This document shows, in pieces, positions 1 through 8,716 of a stretch of 64,000 nucleotides of DNA. The notes under the pieces were generated by a model. It did no database searches and was not told where the DNA came from. It saw only the letters and a list, made by a program, of their open reading frames with translations. Source of the DNA: Rubrobacter calidifluminis (GTDB lineage: Bacteria; Actinomycetota; Rubrobacteria; Rubrobacterales; Rubrobacteraceae); the NCBI RefSeq assembly GCF_028617075.1, contig NZ_JAQKGV010000012.1, positions 1 to 64,000 of the forward strand. The letters are read 5' to 3'. The position numbers and the translations under genes were made by a program. Each line of letters starts with the position of its first letter. Within the stretch, counting starts at the first letter, position 1.

Positions 1-45
1 GAGGGGGGGCGGTCGGTTCCGGAGGTGGTGCTGTGCGCGGGGTAG
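1..45 (+). CDS. C-terminal end of an upstream gene, possibly truB
   Basis: Frame 1 is open from the window edge to a TAG at 43-45 and ends in VPEVVLCAG. It overlaps the ribF start by 13 bases, as expected for a translationally coupled neighbour. truB (tRNA pseudouridine-55 synthase) is the usual gene before ribF in bacteria, so the name rests on gene order only; 14 residues are too few for family assignment. Confidence 0.35.
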   Translation, partial: EGGRSVPEVVLCAG

Positions 46-929
46 TGGTGGCGCTGGGGAATTTCGATGGGGTACATCTCGGGCACAGGGCCGTGATCCG
101 GGCGGCGGCAGAAGAAGGAGCCCGGCTGGGTATACCCGTTTTCGCAGCCACCTTCTGGCCGCATCCGAGGGAGGTGCTCTCACCTGGGGGGGGACCTCCG
201 CTGCTGACCACGCTCGAGCAGAGGAAGGAGCTTCTGCTCGGGTGTGGTGTCGACGAGGTGCGGGTCGTGAAATTCGATTCCGGGATGGCGCGCAAGAGTC
301 CCCGGGAGTTCGTCGAAGAGGTTCTCCTCGGCGAGCTCGGGGCGTGCGTCGTCGTCGTGGGGGAGAACTTCCGGTTCGGGCACCGGGCGGCCGGGAGCAC
401 GGAGGATCTGAAGGAGCTCATGCGCAGGAGCGGGGGCCGGGTACGGGTGGTCGGGCTCGAGCGGGGTGATGGGGAGAGGGTGAGTTCGACCAGGATCAGG
501 GAGTTGATCGCACGCGGGGAGGTACGGGAGGCGGCTCGGCTGCTCGGACGGCCGCATGCGGTCAGGGGAGAGGTGAGGGAGGGCGAGAAGCGCGGACGGA
601 AGATAGGATTTCCGACTGCCAACGTGGTCCCCGACGCCCAGGTCGCCGTTCCGGCCCGGGGCGTGTACGCCGGGTTCGTCAGGGTGGAGGGAGAAGAGCA
701 CGCCGCCTGCACCAACGTCGGGGTGGCCCCCACCTTCGGCGGCCGGGTCGTACGCGTGGAGGCCCACATCCTGGATTTTCAGGGTGATCTCTACGGCAGA
801 ACGGTGGACGTCGCCTTCGACGAGAGGATAAGGTCGGAGAGGCGCTTCTCGGGCGTAAAGGAGCTCAGGGCCCAGATAGCGACCGACGTGCACAAAGCCC
901 GCGAGATACTCCAGGGCAAGACGTTTTGA
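33..929 (+). CDS. ribF: Bifunctional riboflavin kinase / FAD synthetase
   Basis: RibF makes FMN from riboflavin and ATP and then adenylates it to FAD in the cytoplasm. The N-terminal nucleotidyltransferase half carries GNFDGVHLGH (residues 9-18) and the SSTRIRELI motif near residue 150. The C-terminal flavokinase half carries GFPTANV (about 188) and the conserved GVYAGFV and CTNVGVAPTFGG stretches. At 298 residues it has normal bifunctional length. The GTG start at 33 follows GGAGG at 21-25 with a 7-base gap. It lies before rpsO/pnp, a common arrangement. No FMN riboswitch is seen, although only 32 bases of upstream DNA are visible. Confidence 0.97.
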   Translation: MRGVVVALGNFDGVHLGHRAVIRAAAEEGARLGIPVFAATFWPHPREVLSPGGGPPLLTTLEQRKELLLGCGVDEVRVVKFDSGMARKSPREFVEEVLLGELGACVVVVGENFRFGHRAAGSTEDLKELMRRSGGRVRVVGLERGDGERVSSTRIRELIARGEVREAARLLGRPHAVRGEVREGEKRGRKIGFPTANVVPDAQVAVPARGVYAGFVRVEGEEHAACTNVGVAPTFGGRVVRVEAHILDFQGDLYGRTVDVAFDERIRSERRFSGVKELRAQIATDVHKAREILQGKTF

Positions 930-1011
930 TGCATGTGTTAGCATATGGGGTGTAGAAGATTCGATAGGTTTGAATGTAAGAGAAAGAGACGAAAAGCTTG
1001 AGAGGTAGAAG

Positions 1012-1278
1012 TTGGCGGTAGTCGAGGACAAGCAGAGGATCATAGAAGAGTACCGGACGCACGAGGAGGACACCGGATCCCCCGAGGTGCAGGTCGCGAT
1101 ACTGACGCAGCGGATCAACCACCTGACCGAGCATCTGCGCACCCACAAGCACGACTATCACTCACGCCAGGGTCTACTGAAGATGGTCGGTAAAAGGCGC
1201 CGGCTTTTGAACTACCTGGCGAGGAACGACATCGAGCGTTACAGGTCGCTGATCAGCAGGCTCGGCCTACGGCGGTAG
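1012..1278 (+). CDS. rpsO: 30S ribosomal protein S15
   Basis: An 88-residue S15, the usual size, with the conserved segments [19 protein letters not shown] and [21 protein letters not shown]15 binds 16S rRNA in the platform of the small subunit. The start is a TTG at 1012 preceded by GAGAGG. The gene lies 36 bases before pnp, the classic rpsO-pnp pair, in which S15 and PNPase often control their own mRNA. The 82 bases between ribF and rpsO are relatively AT-rich and may hold a promoter, but no clear pair of boxes was found. Confidence 0.97.
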   Translation: MAVVEDKQRIIEEYRTHEEDTGSPEVQVAILTQRINHLTEHLRTHKHDYHSRQGLLKMVGKRRRLLNYLARNDIERYRSLISRLGLRR

Positions 1279-1313
1279 AGGCCCCTTACAGACACCGGTA
1301 AAGAGGAGAATAA

Positions 1314-3380
1314 GTGAATATGCGTCTAGAGATACCGGTCGGCGACAGGACGCTGGTGCTCGAGACCGGCAGGCTCGCCCGTCAGGCCGGCGGCGCGGTG
1401 ACGGCCAGGCTGGGGGACACCATGGTTCTCTCGACCGCCACCCGCTCCAGGGAGCCGAGGGCCGGGGTGAGTTTCCTGCCACTCTCGGTCGACATAGAGG
1501 AGAGGATGTCCTCCGCGGGGAAGATCCCCGGAGGGTTCATAAAGCGTGAGGGGAGGCCCTCGGAGAAGGCCATCCTCACCGCCAGGCTCACGGACCGGCC
1601 GCTGAGGCCCCTCTTCCCGAAGGGGTACAACTACGAGGTCCAGGTCATAAGCACCGTACTAGCTGCGGACCAGATAACGCCGTACGACACGGTGAGCATG
1701 GTCGGGGCTTCGGCCGCTCTCGCGATATCCGACATCCCGCTCGAGCAGGTAATAGGGGCTGTCAGGGTCGGGAGGAGCCTCGATGGTGAGTTCATCCTCA
1801 ACCCCACCTACCAGCAGATCGCGGAGAGCGACCTCGACCTGGTGGTCGCGGGCACGCGCGAGGCCATAACGATGGTCGAGGCCGGGGCCAACGAGGTCAC
1901 CGAGGACGTCATCGTCGAGGCCATGCTCTTCGCCCAGGAGGCGATCCGCGCTCAGGCCGAGGCCATAGAGAACTTCGCCCGCGAGGTCGGAAAACCCAAG
2001 CAAGAGTTCGAGGCGCCGGAGGAGAACCCCTTCGTCGCCGAGCTGCGGGAGTGGTACCTCGATCGGATCAAAGACTCCATCGTCACCACCGACCGCCGGG
2101 CGCGCAACGAGGCGCTGGACGAACTGGTCGAGGAGCTCATCGAGGGCAAAGAGGAAGAGGAGGCCCAGAAGATAGCCGAGGCCGTCCACGAGCTCGAGAA
2201 GGAGGCCTTCAGGAAGCTCTACCTCGAGGATCGCAAGCGCACCGACCTCAGGGCGTTCGACGAGATAAGGCCGACCACGGCCGAGATAGGGGTCCTTCCC
2301 AGGGTGCACGGGACGGGGCTCTTCACCCGGGGGGAGACGCAGGTCCTCTCCTCGCTCGCGCTGGCCGATCTCGGGTACGTGCAGCGGCTCGACACCCTGG
2401 AGCCGCAGACGACCAAGCGCTACATGCACCACTACAGCTTCCCGCCCTACTGTACCGGCGAGACCGGCAGGCTCGGGGCGCCCAGGCGGCGTGAGATCGG
2501 ACACGGTGCCCTCGCGGAGAGGGCGCTTCTGCCGGTGATCCCCTCCGAAGAGGAGTTCCCGTACGCGATCAGGATAATCTCCGACGTGCTCGAGTCCAAC
2601 GGCTCCTCCTCGATGGCGAGCGTCTGCGGTTCGACGCTCTCGCTGATGGACGGCGGCGTCCCGATAAAGGCACCGGTGGCCGGGGTAGCGATGGGTCTGG
2701 TGAAGGAGGGCGACGACTACGTCATCCTCACGGACATCCAGGGGCTCGAGGATCACCTGGGGGACATGGACTTCAAGGTCGCCGGCACCCGCGACGGGGT
2801 GACCGCGCTGCAGATGGACATGAAGATCACCGGCGTCTCGGCCGAACTTCTCAGGGAGGCGCTCGAGCAGGCGAAGAAGGGGCGGCTGGAGATCCTGGAC
2901 ATCATCCAGCGGACCATACCCGAGCCGCGGCCGGAGGTCTCCGAGTACGCGCCGCGGGTCGAGAAGATCGAGATACCGACGGACAAGATAGGCCTCGTCA
3001 TCGGACCCGGCGGGAAGGTCGTCAACGCGCTGCAGGACGAGTACGGGGTTTCGATCTCGATCGAGGACAATGGCACGGTGTACGTCGCCGGGCTGGACGG
3101 CAGGTCCGTGAAGGGGGCCATCTCGGCCATACGGGGCATGACCAAGGAGGTCGAGGCCGGGGACATCTACACCGGCCGGGTCGTCAAGACGACCAACTTC
3201 GGGGCTTTCGTCGAGCTGACGCCCGGGCGGGACGGGCTGGTGCACATCTCGCGGCTCGCGCCGGGCAAGAAGCGCATCGAGAGGGTCGAAGACGTCGTCA
3301 ACGAGGGGGACATGATCAAGGTGCGGGTGCTAGAGGTGGACAAGCAGAACCGTATCTCCCTCGAGAAGCTAGAGGACTAG
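1314..3380 (+). CDS. pnp: Polyribonucleotide nucleotidyltransferase (PNPase)
   Basis: PNPase degrades RNA 3'-5' phosphorolytically and can add tails. The 688 residues contain two RNase PH domains (the second has GTGLFTRGETQ and GDMDFKVAGTRDG with the catalytic aspartates), then a KH domain with VIGPGGK near residue 565 and a C-terminal S1 domain with GAFVELTPGRDGLVHISRL. A GTG at 1314 sits 5 bases after AGGAGA; an ATG two codons later is a second option. It is cotranscribed with rpsO and followed after 4 bases by an M16 protease. With rnj and rny nearby this forms an RNA-decay neighbourhood. Confidence 0.98.
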   Translation: MNMRLEIPVGDRTLVLETGRLARQAGGAVTARLGDTMVLSTATRSREPRAGVSFLPLSVDIEERMSSAGKIPGGFIKREGRPSEKAILTARLTDRPLRPLFPKGYNYEVQVISTVLAADQITPYDTVSMVGASAALAISDIPLEQVIGAVRVGRSLDGEFILNPTYQQIAESDLDLVVAGTREAITMVEAGANEVTEDVIVEAMLFAQEAIRAQAEAIENFAREVGKPKQEFEAPEENPFVAELREWYLDRIKDSIVTTDRRARNEALDELVEELIEGKEEEEAQKIAEAVHELEKEAFRKLYLEDRKRTDLRAFDEIRPTTAEIGVLPRVHGTGLFTRGETQVLSSLALADLGYVQRLDTLEPQTTKRYMHHYSFPPYCTGETGRLGAPRRREIGHGALAERALLPVIPSEEEFPYAIRIISDVLESNGSSSMASVCGSTLSLMDGGVPIKAPVAGVAMGLVKEGDDYVILTDIQGLEDHLGDMDFKVAGTRDGVTALQMDMKITGVSAELLREALEQAKKGRLEILDIIQRTIPEPRPEVSEYAPRVEKIEIPTDKIGLVIGPGGKVVNALQDEYGVSISIEDNGTVYVAGLDGRSVKGAISAIRGMTKEVEAGDIYTGRVVKTTNFGAFVELTPGRDGLVHISRLAPGKKRIERVEDVVNEGDMIKVRVLEVDKQNRISLEKLED

Positions 3381-3384
3381 CCCG

Positions 3385-4662
3385 ATGCCGGACGAGAACG
3401 TACTCGAGAGGGTGCTTCCGGGGGGCGTGAGGGTCTTCAGCGAGCCCCTGGAGGAGGCGCAGAGCATCGCGCTCGGCGTCTGGATCCGGGCCGGCAGCCG
3501 CGACGAGCCCGAGGAGGTCGCCGGCATAACCCACCTGATGGAGCACATGCTCTTCAAGGGCACCCCCTCGATGGACGCGCTGGGGATAGCCCAGGCCTTC
3601 GAGTCGATCGGCGCGCAGGAGAACGCGGCCACCAGCGAGGAGTACACGGTCCTCTACGCCCGCTTTTTGCCGGAGCACCTCGAGCGGGCGCTCGAGATCG
3701 TGAGCGAGATGGTCAGGGAACCGACCTTCGCCGACCTCGAGCGCGAGCGGGAGGTGATAGTCGAGGAGATCAAGATGTACGAGGACCGGCCGGACCAGAT
3801 GGCCGACGAGTACCTCTCGTCGCTGATCTTCCACGGCGATCCGCTGGGCAGGCCGGTGATAGGCTCTGTCGAGACGGTGCGTGGGGTCGACCTCGACACC
3901 ATCCGAACCTTCCACGAGCGCACGTACACCGCGCCGAACATCTTCGTCGTGGGGGCGGGCAGGCTCGATCCGGACCGCTTCGCGGCGCTGGTCGAGGGAC
4001 GTCTGGGGGATCTTCCTCAGGGGACGCCCTTCAAGAGGGAGGCGCGGCCGGGCAGGCCCGAGAGCCGTTTCTTCTACCGGCACAAGAAGACCGAGCAGTA
4101 CCACGTGGCGCTCGGGGCCAGGGGCGTTCCGGCCTCGAGCGAGGACCGCTACGCGATGGCGGCGCTCTCGAACGTGCTCGGGGGCGGGATGTCCAGCCGG
4201 CTCTTCCAGGAGGTCAGGGAGAAGCGCGGGCTGGCCTACGCCGTCTACGCCTACCACCACGGCTACTCGGACACCGGAGCGATGCGGATATACGTCGGAT
4301 CGACGACGAAGAACGTCCGGGAGGCGGTCAGGGTGATCGCTCACGAGATCGCCCGCATACAGGAGGAGCCCGTTCCGGAGGACGAGCTCGAGAGGACGCG
4401 CCAGCAGCTCAAGAGCTCGACGCTTCTGGCGCTCGAGAGCACCCCGGCGCGGATGAACCGCATCGGGCGCAGCGTCATCACGGGCACCGAGCTCCTCTCG
4501 CCGGAGGAGATAGCCTCGCGCATAGAGGCTGTGACCGCGGATGACGTGCAGCGTCTGGCGAGGGAGTATCTGGATCTCGAGAAGATATATCTTGCGGCCG
4601 TCGGGCCGGAGGAGACCGATCTGGGTGAGTATCTGCAACCGGAGGGCGTGAGGAGAGGATGA
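3385..4662 (+). CDS. M16 family zinc metallopeptidase (PepR/YmxG-like)
   Basis: A 425-residue member of the insulysin/processing-peptidase family. The inverted zinc motif is present as HLMEH at residues 50-54, and the downstream Glu ligand lies in REVIVEEIKMYE around 127. The C-terminal half has the usual RLFQEVREKRGLAYAVYAY segment. A protease of this type directly follows pnp in many actinobacteria and Bacillus, where its substrate is poorly defined. The start at 3385 is 5 bases after the pnp stop, with its ribosome-binding site inside the end of pnp. A cytoplasmic or membrane-surface role is inferred; no signal peptide is seen. Confidence 0.9.
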   Translation: MPDENVLERVLPGGVRVFSEPLEEAQSIALGVWIRAGSRDEPEEVAGITHLMEHMLFKGTPSMDALGIAQAFESIGAQENAATSEEYTVLYARFLPEHLERALEIVSEMVREPTFADLEREREVIVEEIKMYEDRPDQMADEYLSSLIFHGDPLGRPVIGSVETVRGVDLDTIRTFHERTYTAPNIFVVGAGRLDPDRFAALVEGRLGDLPQGTPFKREARPGRPESRFFYRHKKTEQYHVALGARGVPASSEDRYAMAALSNVLGGGMSSRLFQEVREKRGLAYAVYAYHHGYSDTGAMRIYVGSTTKNVREAVRVIAHEIARIQEEPVPEDELERTRQQLKSSTLLALESTPARMNRIGRSVITGTELLSPEEIASRIEAVTADDVQRLAREYLDLEKIYLAAVGPEETDLGEYLQPEGVRRG

Positions 4663-4723
4663 TCCACACCCTGCGGGGACGAAGAAAAGGAGGAGGTAGT
4701 ACGAGCTGCTAGACGAAAAGACG

Positions 4724-6367
4724 TTGCAGGTCATCCCCCTGGGAGGACTGGGGGAGATCGGCAAGAACATGACCGCCGTCCGGGGCGGCAGCGGCATCCT
4801 CGTCGTGGATGCCGGCATGGCGTTCCCGGACGAGGAGATGCCCGGCATAGACCTGGTGTTGCCGGATTTCACTTATCTCAGGCAGCATTCCGGTGAGATT
4901 CGGGCGGTGATCCTCACCCACGGGCACGAGGACCACGTCGGCTCGCTCCCTTATCTGCTGCGAGAGTTCGGCGTCCCGGTCTTCGCCACCAAGCTCACGC
5001 TCGGGCTCGTCAGGAGCAAGCTGCAGGAGTTCGGGATAAAGCGGGCCGACCTGCGCGAGGTCTCCGCCGGGGAGCGCGTCTCGCTGGGCGGGTTCGAGGT
5101 CGAGTTCGTAAACGTCAACCACTCCATCCCGGACGCTGTGGCCGTCGCGATACGCACGGGGGCCGGGCTCATCGTCTTCTCCGGCGACTACAAGATAGAC
5201 CTCACCCCGATAGAGGGTGAACCCACGGACCTCGGGCGGCTCGCCGCGCTCGGCGAGGAGGGGGTGCTCGCCTACTTCGGGGACTCGACCAACAGCGAGC
5301 GTCCCGGTTACACGCCGTCGGAGAAGGTCGTGGGCGAGACCCTCGAGGAGGTCTTCGAGAAAGCTACCGGGAGGATCATAGTCGCCTCGTTCGCCTCGCA
5401 CATCCACCGCATCCAGCAGGTGGTCGAGGCGGCGAAAGAACACGAGCGGCTCGTCGCCGTCACCGGGCGGTCGATGGTACGCAACGTGCAGATAGCGCGC
5501 GATCTGGGGTACCTCGATCTCCCAGCGGAGATGATGGTCGACCAGCGGGAGATAGCTCGCATCCCCGACTCGGACCTGGTGGTTCTGACCACAGGCTCCC
5601 AGGGGGAGCCGATGGCCGCCCTCTCGCGCATCGCGAACGGGACCCACCGCACCATAGAGGCGGGTCGGGGGGATACGGTGGTCATTGCCGCGCACCCCAT
5701 TCCGGGCAACGAGCGGAGCGTCTCCAACACGATCAACAACCTCATGAGGCGGGGTGTCGAGGTGCTCTACAGCCCTCTGGAGCAGGTACATGTCTCCGGG
5801 CACGCCGCCCGGGAGGAACAGAAGATAGTTCTGAACCTCCTGAAGCCGCGCTATCTGGTACCGGTTCACGGAGAGTACAGGCACCTCAGGCATCACGCGA
5901 ACACGGCGATGAACCTCGGCATTCCCGAGGAGAACATTTTCATCCTGGAGAACGGCGGCCGGCTCGAGTTCCGGGATGGGCTCGCCCGCAGGCTCGAGGA
6001 TGTCTCCGCGGGGATGTTCCTGGTGGACGGTGGAGGGCTCGCAGACACCGCCGACGGCGTCATGCGCGAGAGACAGCAGCTCTCCGCGGACGGCATGTTC
6101 GTCGTGATAGCGCGCATCGACGCCCAGAGCGGCAGGCTTCTGGGAGACCCGGACGTGATCTCGCGCGGGTTCGTCGCGACGCAGAGCTCCAACGGCCTGA
6201 TGGAAGAGGCCGTAGAGCGGGTGCGCGGCACGCTCCAGGCTACCGCCCGGCGCCACATCACCGACTGGGGGGAGCTGAAGAACGCCATACGCAAGGACCT
6301 CTCAAGCTTCCTCTTCGAGCGCACCCGCAAGCGTCCCATGATAATCCCCCTAATAGTTGAGGTGTAG
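4724..6367 (+). CDS. rnj: Ribonuclease J
   Basis: RNase J is a metallo-beta-lactamase-fold enzyme with 5'-3' exonuclease and endonuclease activity on mRNA and rRNA precursors. The motif HGHEDH (residues 66-71), the FSGDYKID loop, and the C-terminal HVSGHA and VPVHGEYRHL segments give the two-zinc site and beta-CASP region. It has 547 residues, normal for the family. The start is uncertain. The TTG at 4724 gives MQVIPLGGLGEIGKN, but the strong AGGAGG at 4691-4696 lies 27 bases upstream and is best spaced for an in-frame CTG at 4706; a TAG at 4697-4699 prevents further extension. Confidence 0.95.
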   Translation: MQVIPLGGLGEIGKNMTAVRGGSGILVVDAGMAFPDEEMPGIDLVLPDFTYLRQHSGEIRAVILTHGHEDHVGSLPYLLREFGVPVFATKLTLGLVRSKLQEFGIKRADLREVSAGERVSLGGFEVEFVNVNHSIPDAVAVAIRTGAGLIVFSGDYKIDLTPIEGEPTDLGRLAALGEEGVLAYFGDSTNSERPGYTPSEKVVGETLEEVFEKATGRIIVASFASHIHRIQQVVEAAKEHERLVAVTGRSMVRNVQIARDLGYLDLPAEMMVDQREIARIPDSDLVVLTTGSQGEPMAALSRIANGTHRTIEAGRGDTVVIAAHPIPGNERSVSNTINNLMRRGVEVLYSPLEQVHVSGHAAREEQKIVLNLLKPRYLVPVHGEYRHLRHHANTAMNLGIPEENIFILENGGRLEFRDGLARRLEDVSAGMFLVDGGGLADTADGVMRERQQLSADGMFVVIARIDAQSGRLLGDPDVISRGFVATQSSNGLMEEAVERVRGTLQATARRHITDWGELKNAIRKDLSSFLFERTRKRPMIIPLIVEV

Positions 6368-6376
6368 AGCGCCCGT

Positions 6377-6394
6377 GCACCCCATATGGGGTGC
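6377..6394. repeat. Perfect 18-bp palindrome between rnj and ftsK
   Basis: GCACCCCATATGGGGTGC is a perfect inverted repeat 10 bases after the rnj stop. No T-run follows, so an ordinary intrinsic terminator is not supported. The 11-mer CATATGGGGTG from its centre and right arm also occurs at 942-952, upstream of rpsO. It may be a protein-binding site or an RNA hairpin at the operon junction; function unknown. Confidence 0.5.
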
Positions 6395-6433
6395 GTATTC
6401 CGGCATAAAGAGCTCATAAGTTAAACTAGAAAG

Positions 6434-8686
6434 GTGGCTTCGAGAGGCCGGACATCCAGGAAAACCTCCAGGCGGGCTGCCGCGGGGCGCAGAAGAAAGG
6501 GCAACACCTCCAGGGCCTCCTCGCGACGGCGCTTCCGGGTTGTAGGGCTTGGTCGTCTGGTCTCGTCCGTGCCCCGGGAGGCGCTCGGACTCTTCGTGGC
6601 CGGATGTGGGGTCTTTTTTACGGCCGCGTTCGTAACCGGGCGGGGCGCGCTGCTCGGTCACGCCGGGAGCGTGGCCGTAACCTACCTGCTGGGACGGATC
6701 GGGTTCCTGCTGGCCCCGCTCGTGGCCGTGGGCGGCATCCTGTGGCTGGCGGGCAGGCTCTCCCGCCGACAGGTGGCTGGCGTGTCGCTGCTCCTCCTGG
6801 CCGGGGCGATGACCCTGGCCTGCAAGATCCCTACGTCTGGGCTCTTCGATCCCGGACTGTATCCTCTGTATGGCGGCGTTGCAGGAAGTGGGCTCTACGC
6901 CACGGTCTACGGGGTGGGCGGTTTCGTCGGCGTGATCTTCTTCCTGGTCTTGATCTATCTCGCGGGGTTCTGCCTTTTGCTTCCCGGCCTGGCCGGTTCT
7001 CTGCCATCCACTATGGCCGGACTCCTCGGGAAGATGAGACAGTGGCACCACCTCCGTCGCAGGTCCGAGCCCGAGAGGCGTAGGAAGGAGGCCCGCCGGG
7101 AGGAGGCTGGAGGAGGTGACTCCGGGGGATCCGGCCCGCGATCTGGCGGGGAGGAGGACCGGGTGCGTGAGGATGCCGGTTTCGAGATAGTGCTCCCCGC
7201 GCAGAGACGGGAGGCTGCCGGCAGGCTCGAAGAGCTCCCGGAGAGGGTGGAAGGAGATTACACCCCGCCGCCGCTCTCGCTGCTCGAGCCGGGTAGCGGC
7301 GAGCCCGAGCACGACGCCGAGGGTACCAGCCGGCGCCTCATGGAGGCTCTTTCCGACCTCGGGGTGGAGGCCCAGGTGATACGCGCGGTGGTCGGCCCCC
7401 GGGTCACCCGCTACGAGCTCAGGCTCGGCTCCGGGGTGAAGGTGAGCAAGATCAGCAACCTGCGCCAGGACATAGCCTATGCGCTCGCCGCCACCGAGAT
7501 CAGGATACTCGCACCAATACCCGGCAAGAGCGCCGTCGGGGTGGAGGTACCGAACCAGCGGCCCGCCACCGTCACGCTCGGGGACGTCTTCCAGGAGTAT
7601 CCTGGCGCGAACGAGTGGGCGCTGCCGGTGGGGCTCGGCAAGGACATCTCGGGCCGCGCTGTCTTTTTCGACCTCGCCGAGATGCCGCACCTGCTCGTCG
7701 CTGGTGCCACCGGCAGCGGGAAGAGCGTGATGCTCAGCGGGCTTCTTACCTCTCTTCTGCTCACGACCGACCCCCGGCAGGTGAAGATGGTGCTCATAGA
7801 CCCCAAAAGGGTCGAGTTCTCCCAGTTCGCGCGGGTTCCGCACCTGATCACGCCCGTCGTCACCGACGTGAAGAAGGCCTCCAACGCGCTCTCCTGGGCC
7901 GTGTCCGAGATGGAGCGCCGCTACGAGATACTCGAGGAGTTCGGCACCCGATCTCTCGACGGTTACAACAGCCGGGCCGAGAAGCAGCTCCCCTACGTCG
8001 TGGTGGTGATAGACGAGCTCGCAGACCTCATGATGAGCGCCGCAGCCAAGGTCGAGGACGCGGTCATAAGGCTCGCGCAGAAGGCCCGCGCGGTCGGCAT
8101 ACACCTCGTCGTGGCCACCCAGCGTCCCAGCGTCGACGTGATAACCGGGATGATAAAGTCCAACGTGCCGAGCAGGATAGCCTTCGCCGTCTCCAGCCAG
8201 GTCGATTCCCGCGTGATCCTCGACACCCCGGGTGCGGAGGCCCTCCTGGGTCGGGGTGACATGCTCTTCAAGCCCGTCACGGCCCTCAGGCCGTCGCGGG
8301 TGCAGGGCGCCTTTATCTCCGAGGCCGAGGTGGAGAGGGTCGTCTCCGCCTGCGCCGAACGCGCCTCCGCCCGCTACATCGAAGAGGTGACCCGGCCCAC
8401 CGCATCGGAACCGGAGGCTGGTGAGCCGGAGGACGAACTCCTGCCGGAGGCGGCGAACTTCGTCGTGACGACCCGCCAGGCTTCCGTCAGCGCGATCCAG
8501 CGCCGCTTCAGGGTGGGTTACTCCAGAGCCGGGCGGATAATAGATGCCCTCGAACGCAAAGGGGTCGTGGGGCCTTATGAGGGCTCGAAGAGTCGCGCCG
8601 TCATCGCAGGAGAGACCGACCTCCCGACCATCTTCGGCACGGAGGGGATGGGTGAACCTGAAGCTGATGGAGAGGATGAAGGATGA
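6434..8686 (+). CDS. ftsK: DNA translocase FtsK/SpoIIIE family
   Basis: A septal dsDNA pump that moves chromosome ends across the division plane. Residues 1-40 are a basic tail, about 45-195 hold the membrane segments, about 200-290 form a short charged linker, and the motor follows with Walker A GATGSGKS (about 425), Walker B VVVVIDELADLM (about 525) and ATQRPSVDVITG. The C-terminal gamma winged helix is present (TTRQASVSAIQRRFRVGYSRAGRIIDALE). The 750-residue length is typical of a Gram-positive FtsK with a short linker. The GTG start at 6434 has a weak ribosome-binding site. Confidence 0.95.
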   Translation: MASRGRTSRKTSRRAAAGRRRKGNTSRASSRRRFRVVGLGRLVSSVPREALGLFVAGCGVFFTAAFVTGRGALLGHAGSVAVTYLLGRIGFLLAPLVAVGGILWLAGRLSRRQVAGVSLLLLAGAMTLACKIPTSGLFDPGLYPLYGGVAGSGLYATVYGVGGFVGVIFFLVLIYLAGFCLLLPGLAGSLPSTMAGLLGKMRQWHHLRRRSEPERRRKEARREEAGGGDSGGSGPRSGGEEDRVREDAGFEIVLPAQRREAAGRLEELPERVEGDYTPPPLSLLEPGSGEPEHDAEGTSRRLMEALSDLGVEAQVIRAVVGPRVTRYELRLGSGVKVSKISNLRQDIAYALAATEIRILAPIPGKSAVGVEVPNQRPATVTLGDVFQEYPGANEWALPVGLGKDISGRAVFFDLAEMPHLLVAGATGSGKSVMLSGLLTSLLLTTDPRQVKMVLIDPKRVEFSQFARVPHLITPVVTDVKKASNALSWAVSEMERRYEILEEFGTRSLDGYNSRAEKQLPYVVVVIDELADLMMSAAAKVEDAVIRLAQKARAVGIHLVVATQRPSVDVITGMIKSNVPSRIAFAVSSQVDSRVILDTPGAEALLGRGDMLFKPVTALRPSRVQGAFISEAEVERVVSACAERASARYIEEVTRPTASEPEAGEPEDELLPEAANFVVTTRQASVSAIQRRFRVGYSRAGRIIDALERKGVVGPYEGSKSRAVIAGETDLPTIFGTEGMGEPEADGEDEG

Positions 8687-8716
8687 TGGTAACTCGTGTG
8701 ATATTCTTTGGATGAT

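Noticed and set aside
1659-3245. 528-codon minus-strand frame antisense to pnp
   Set aside because: Antisense shadow; PNPase motifs are complete on the plus strand.
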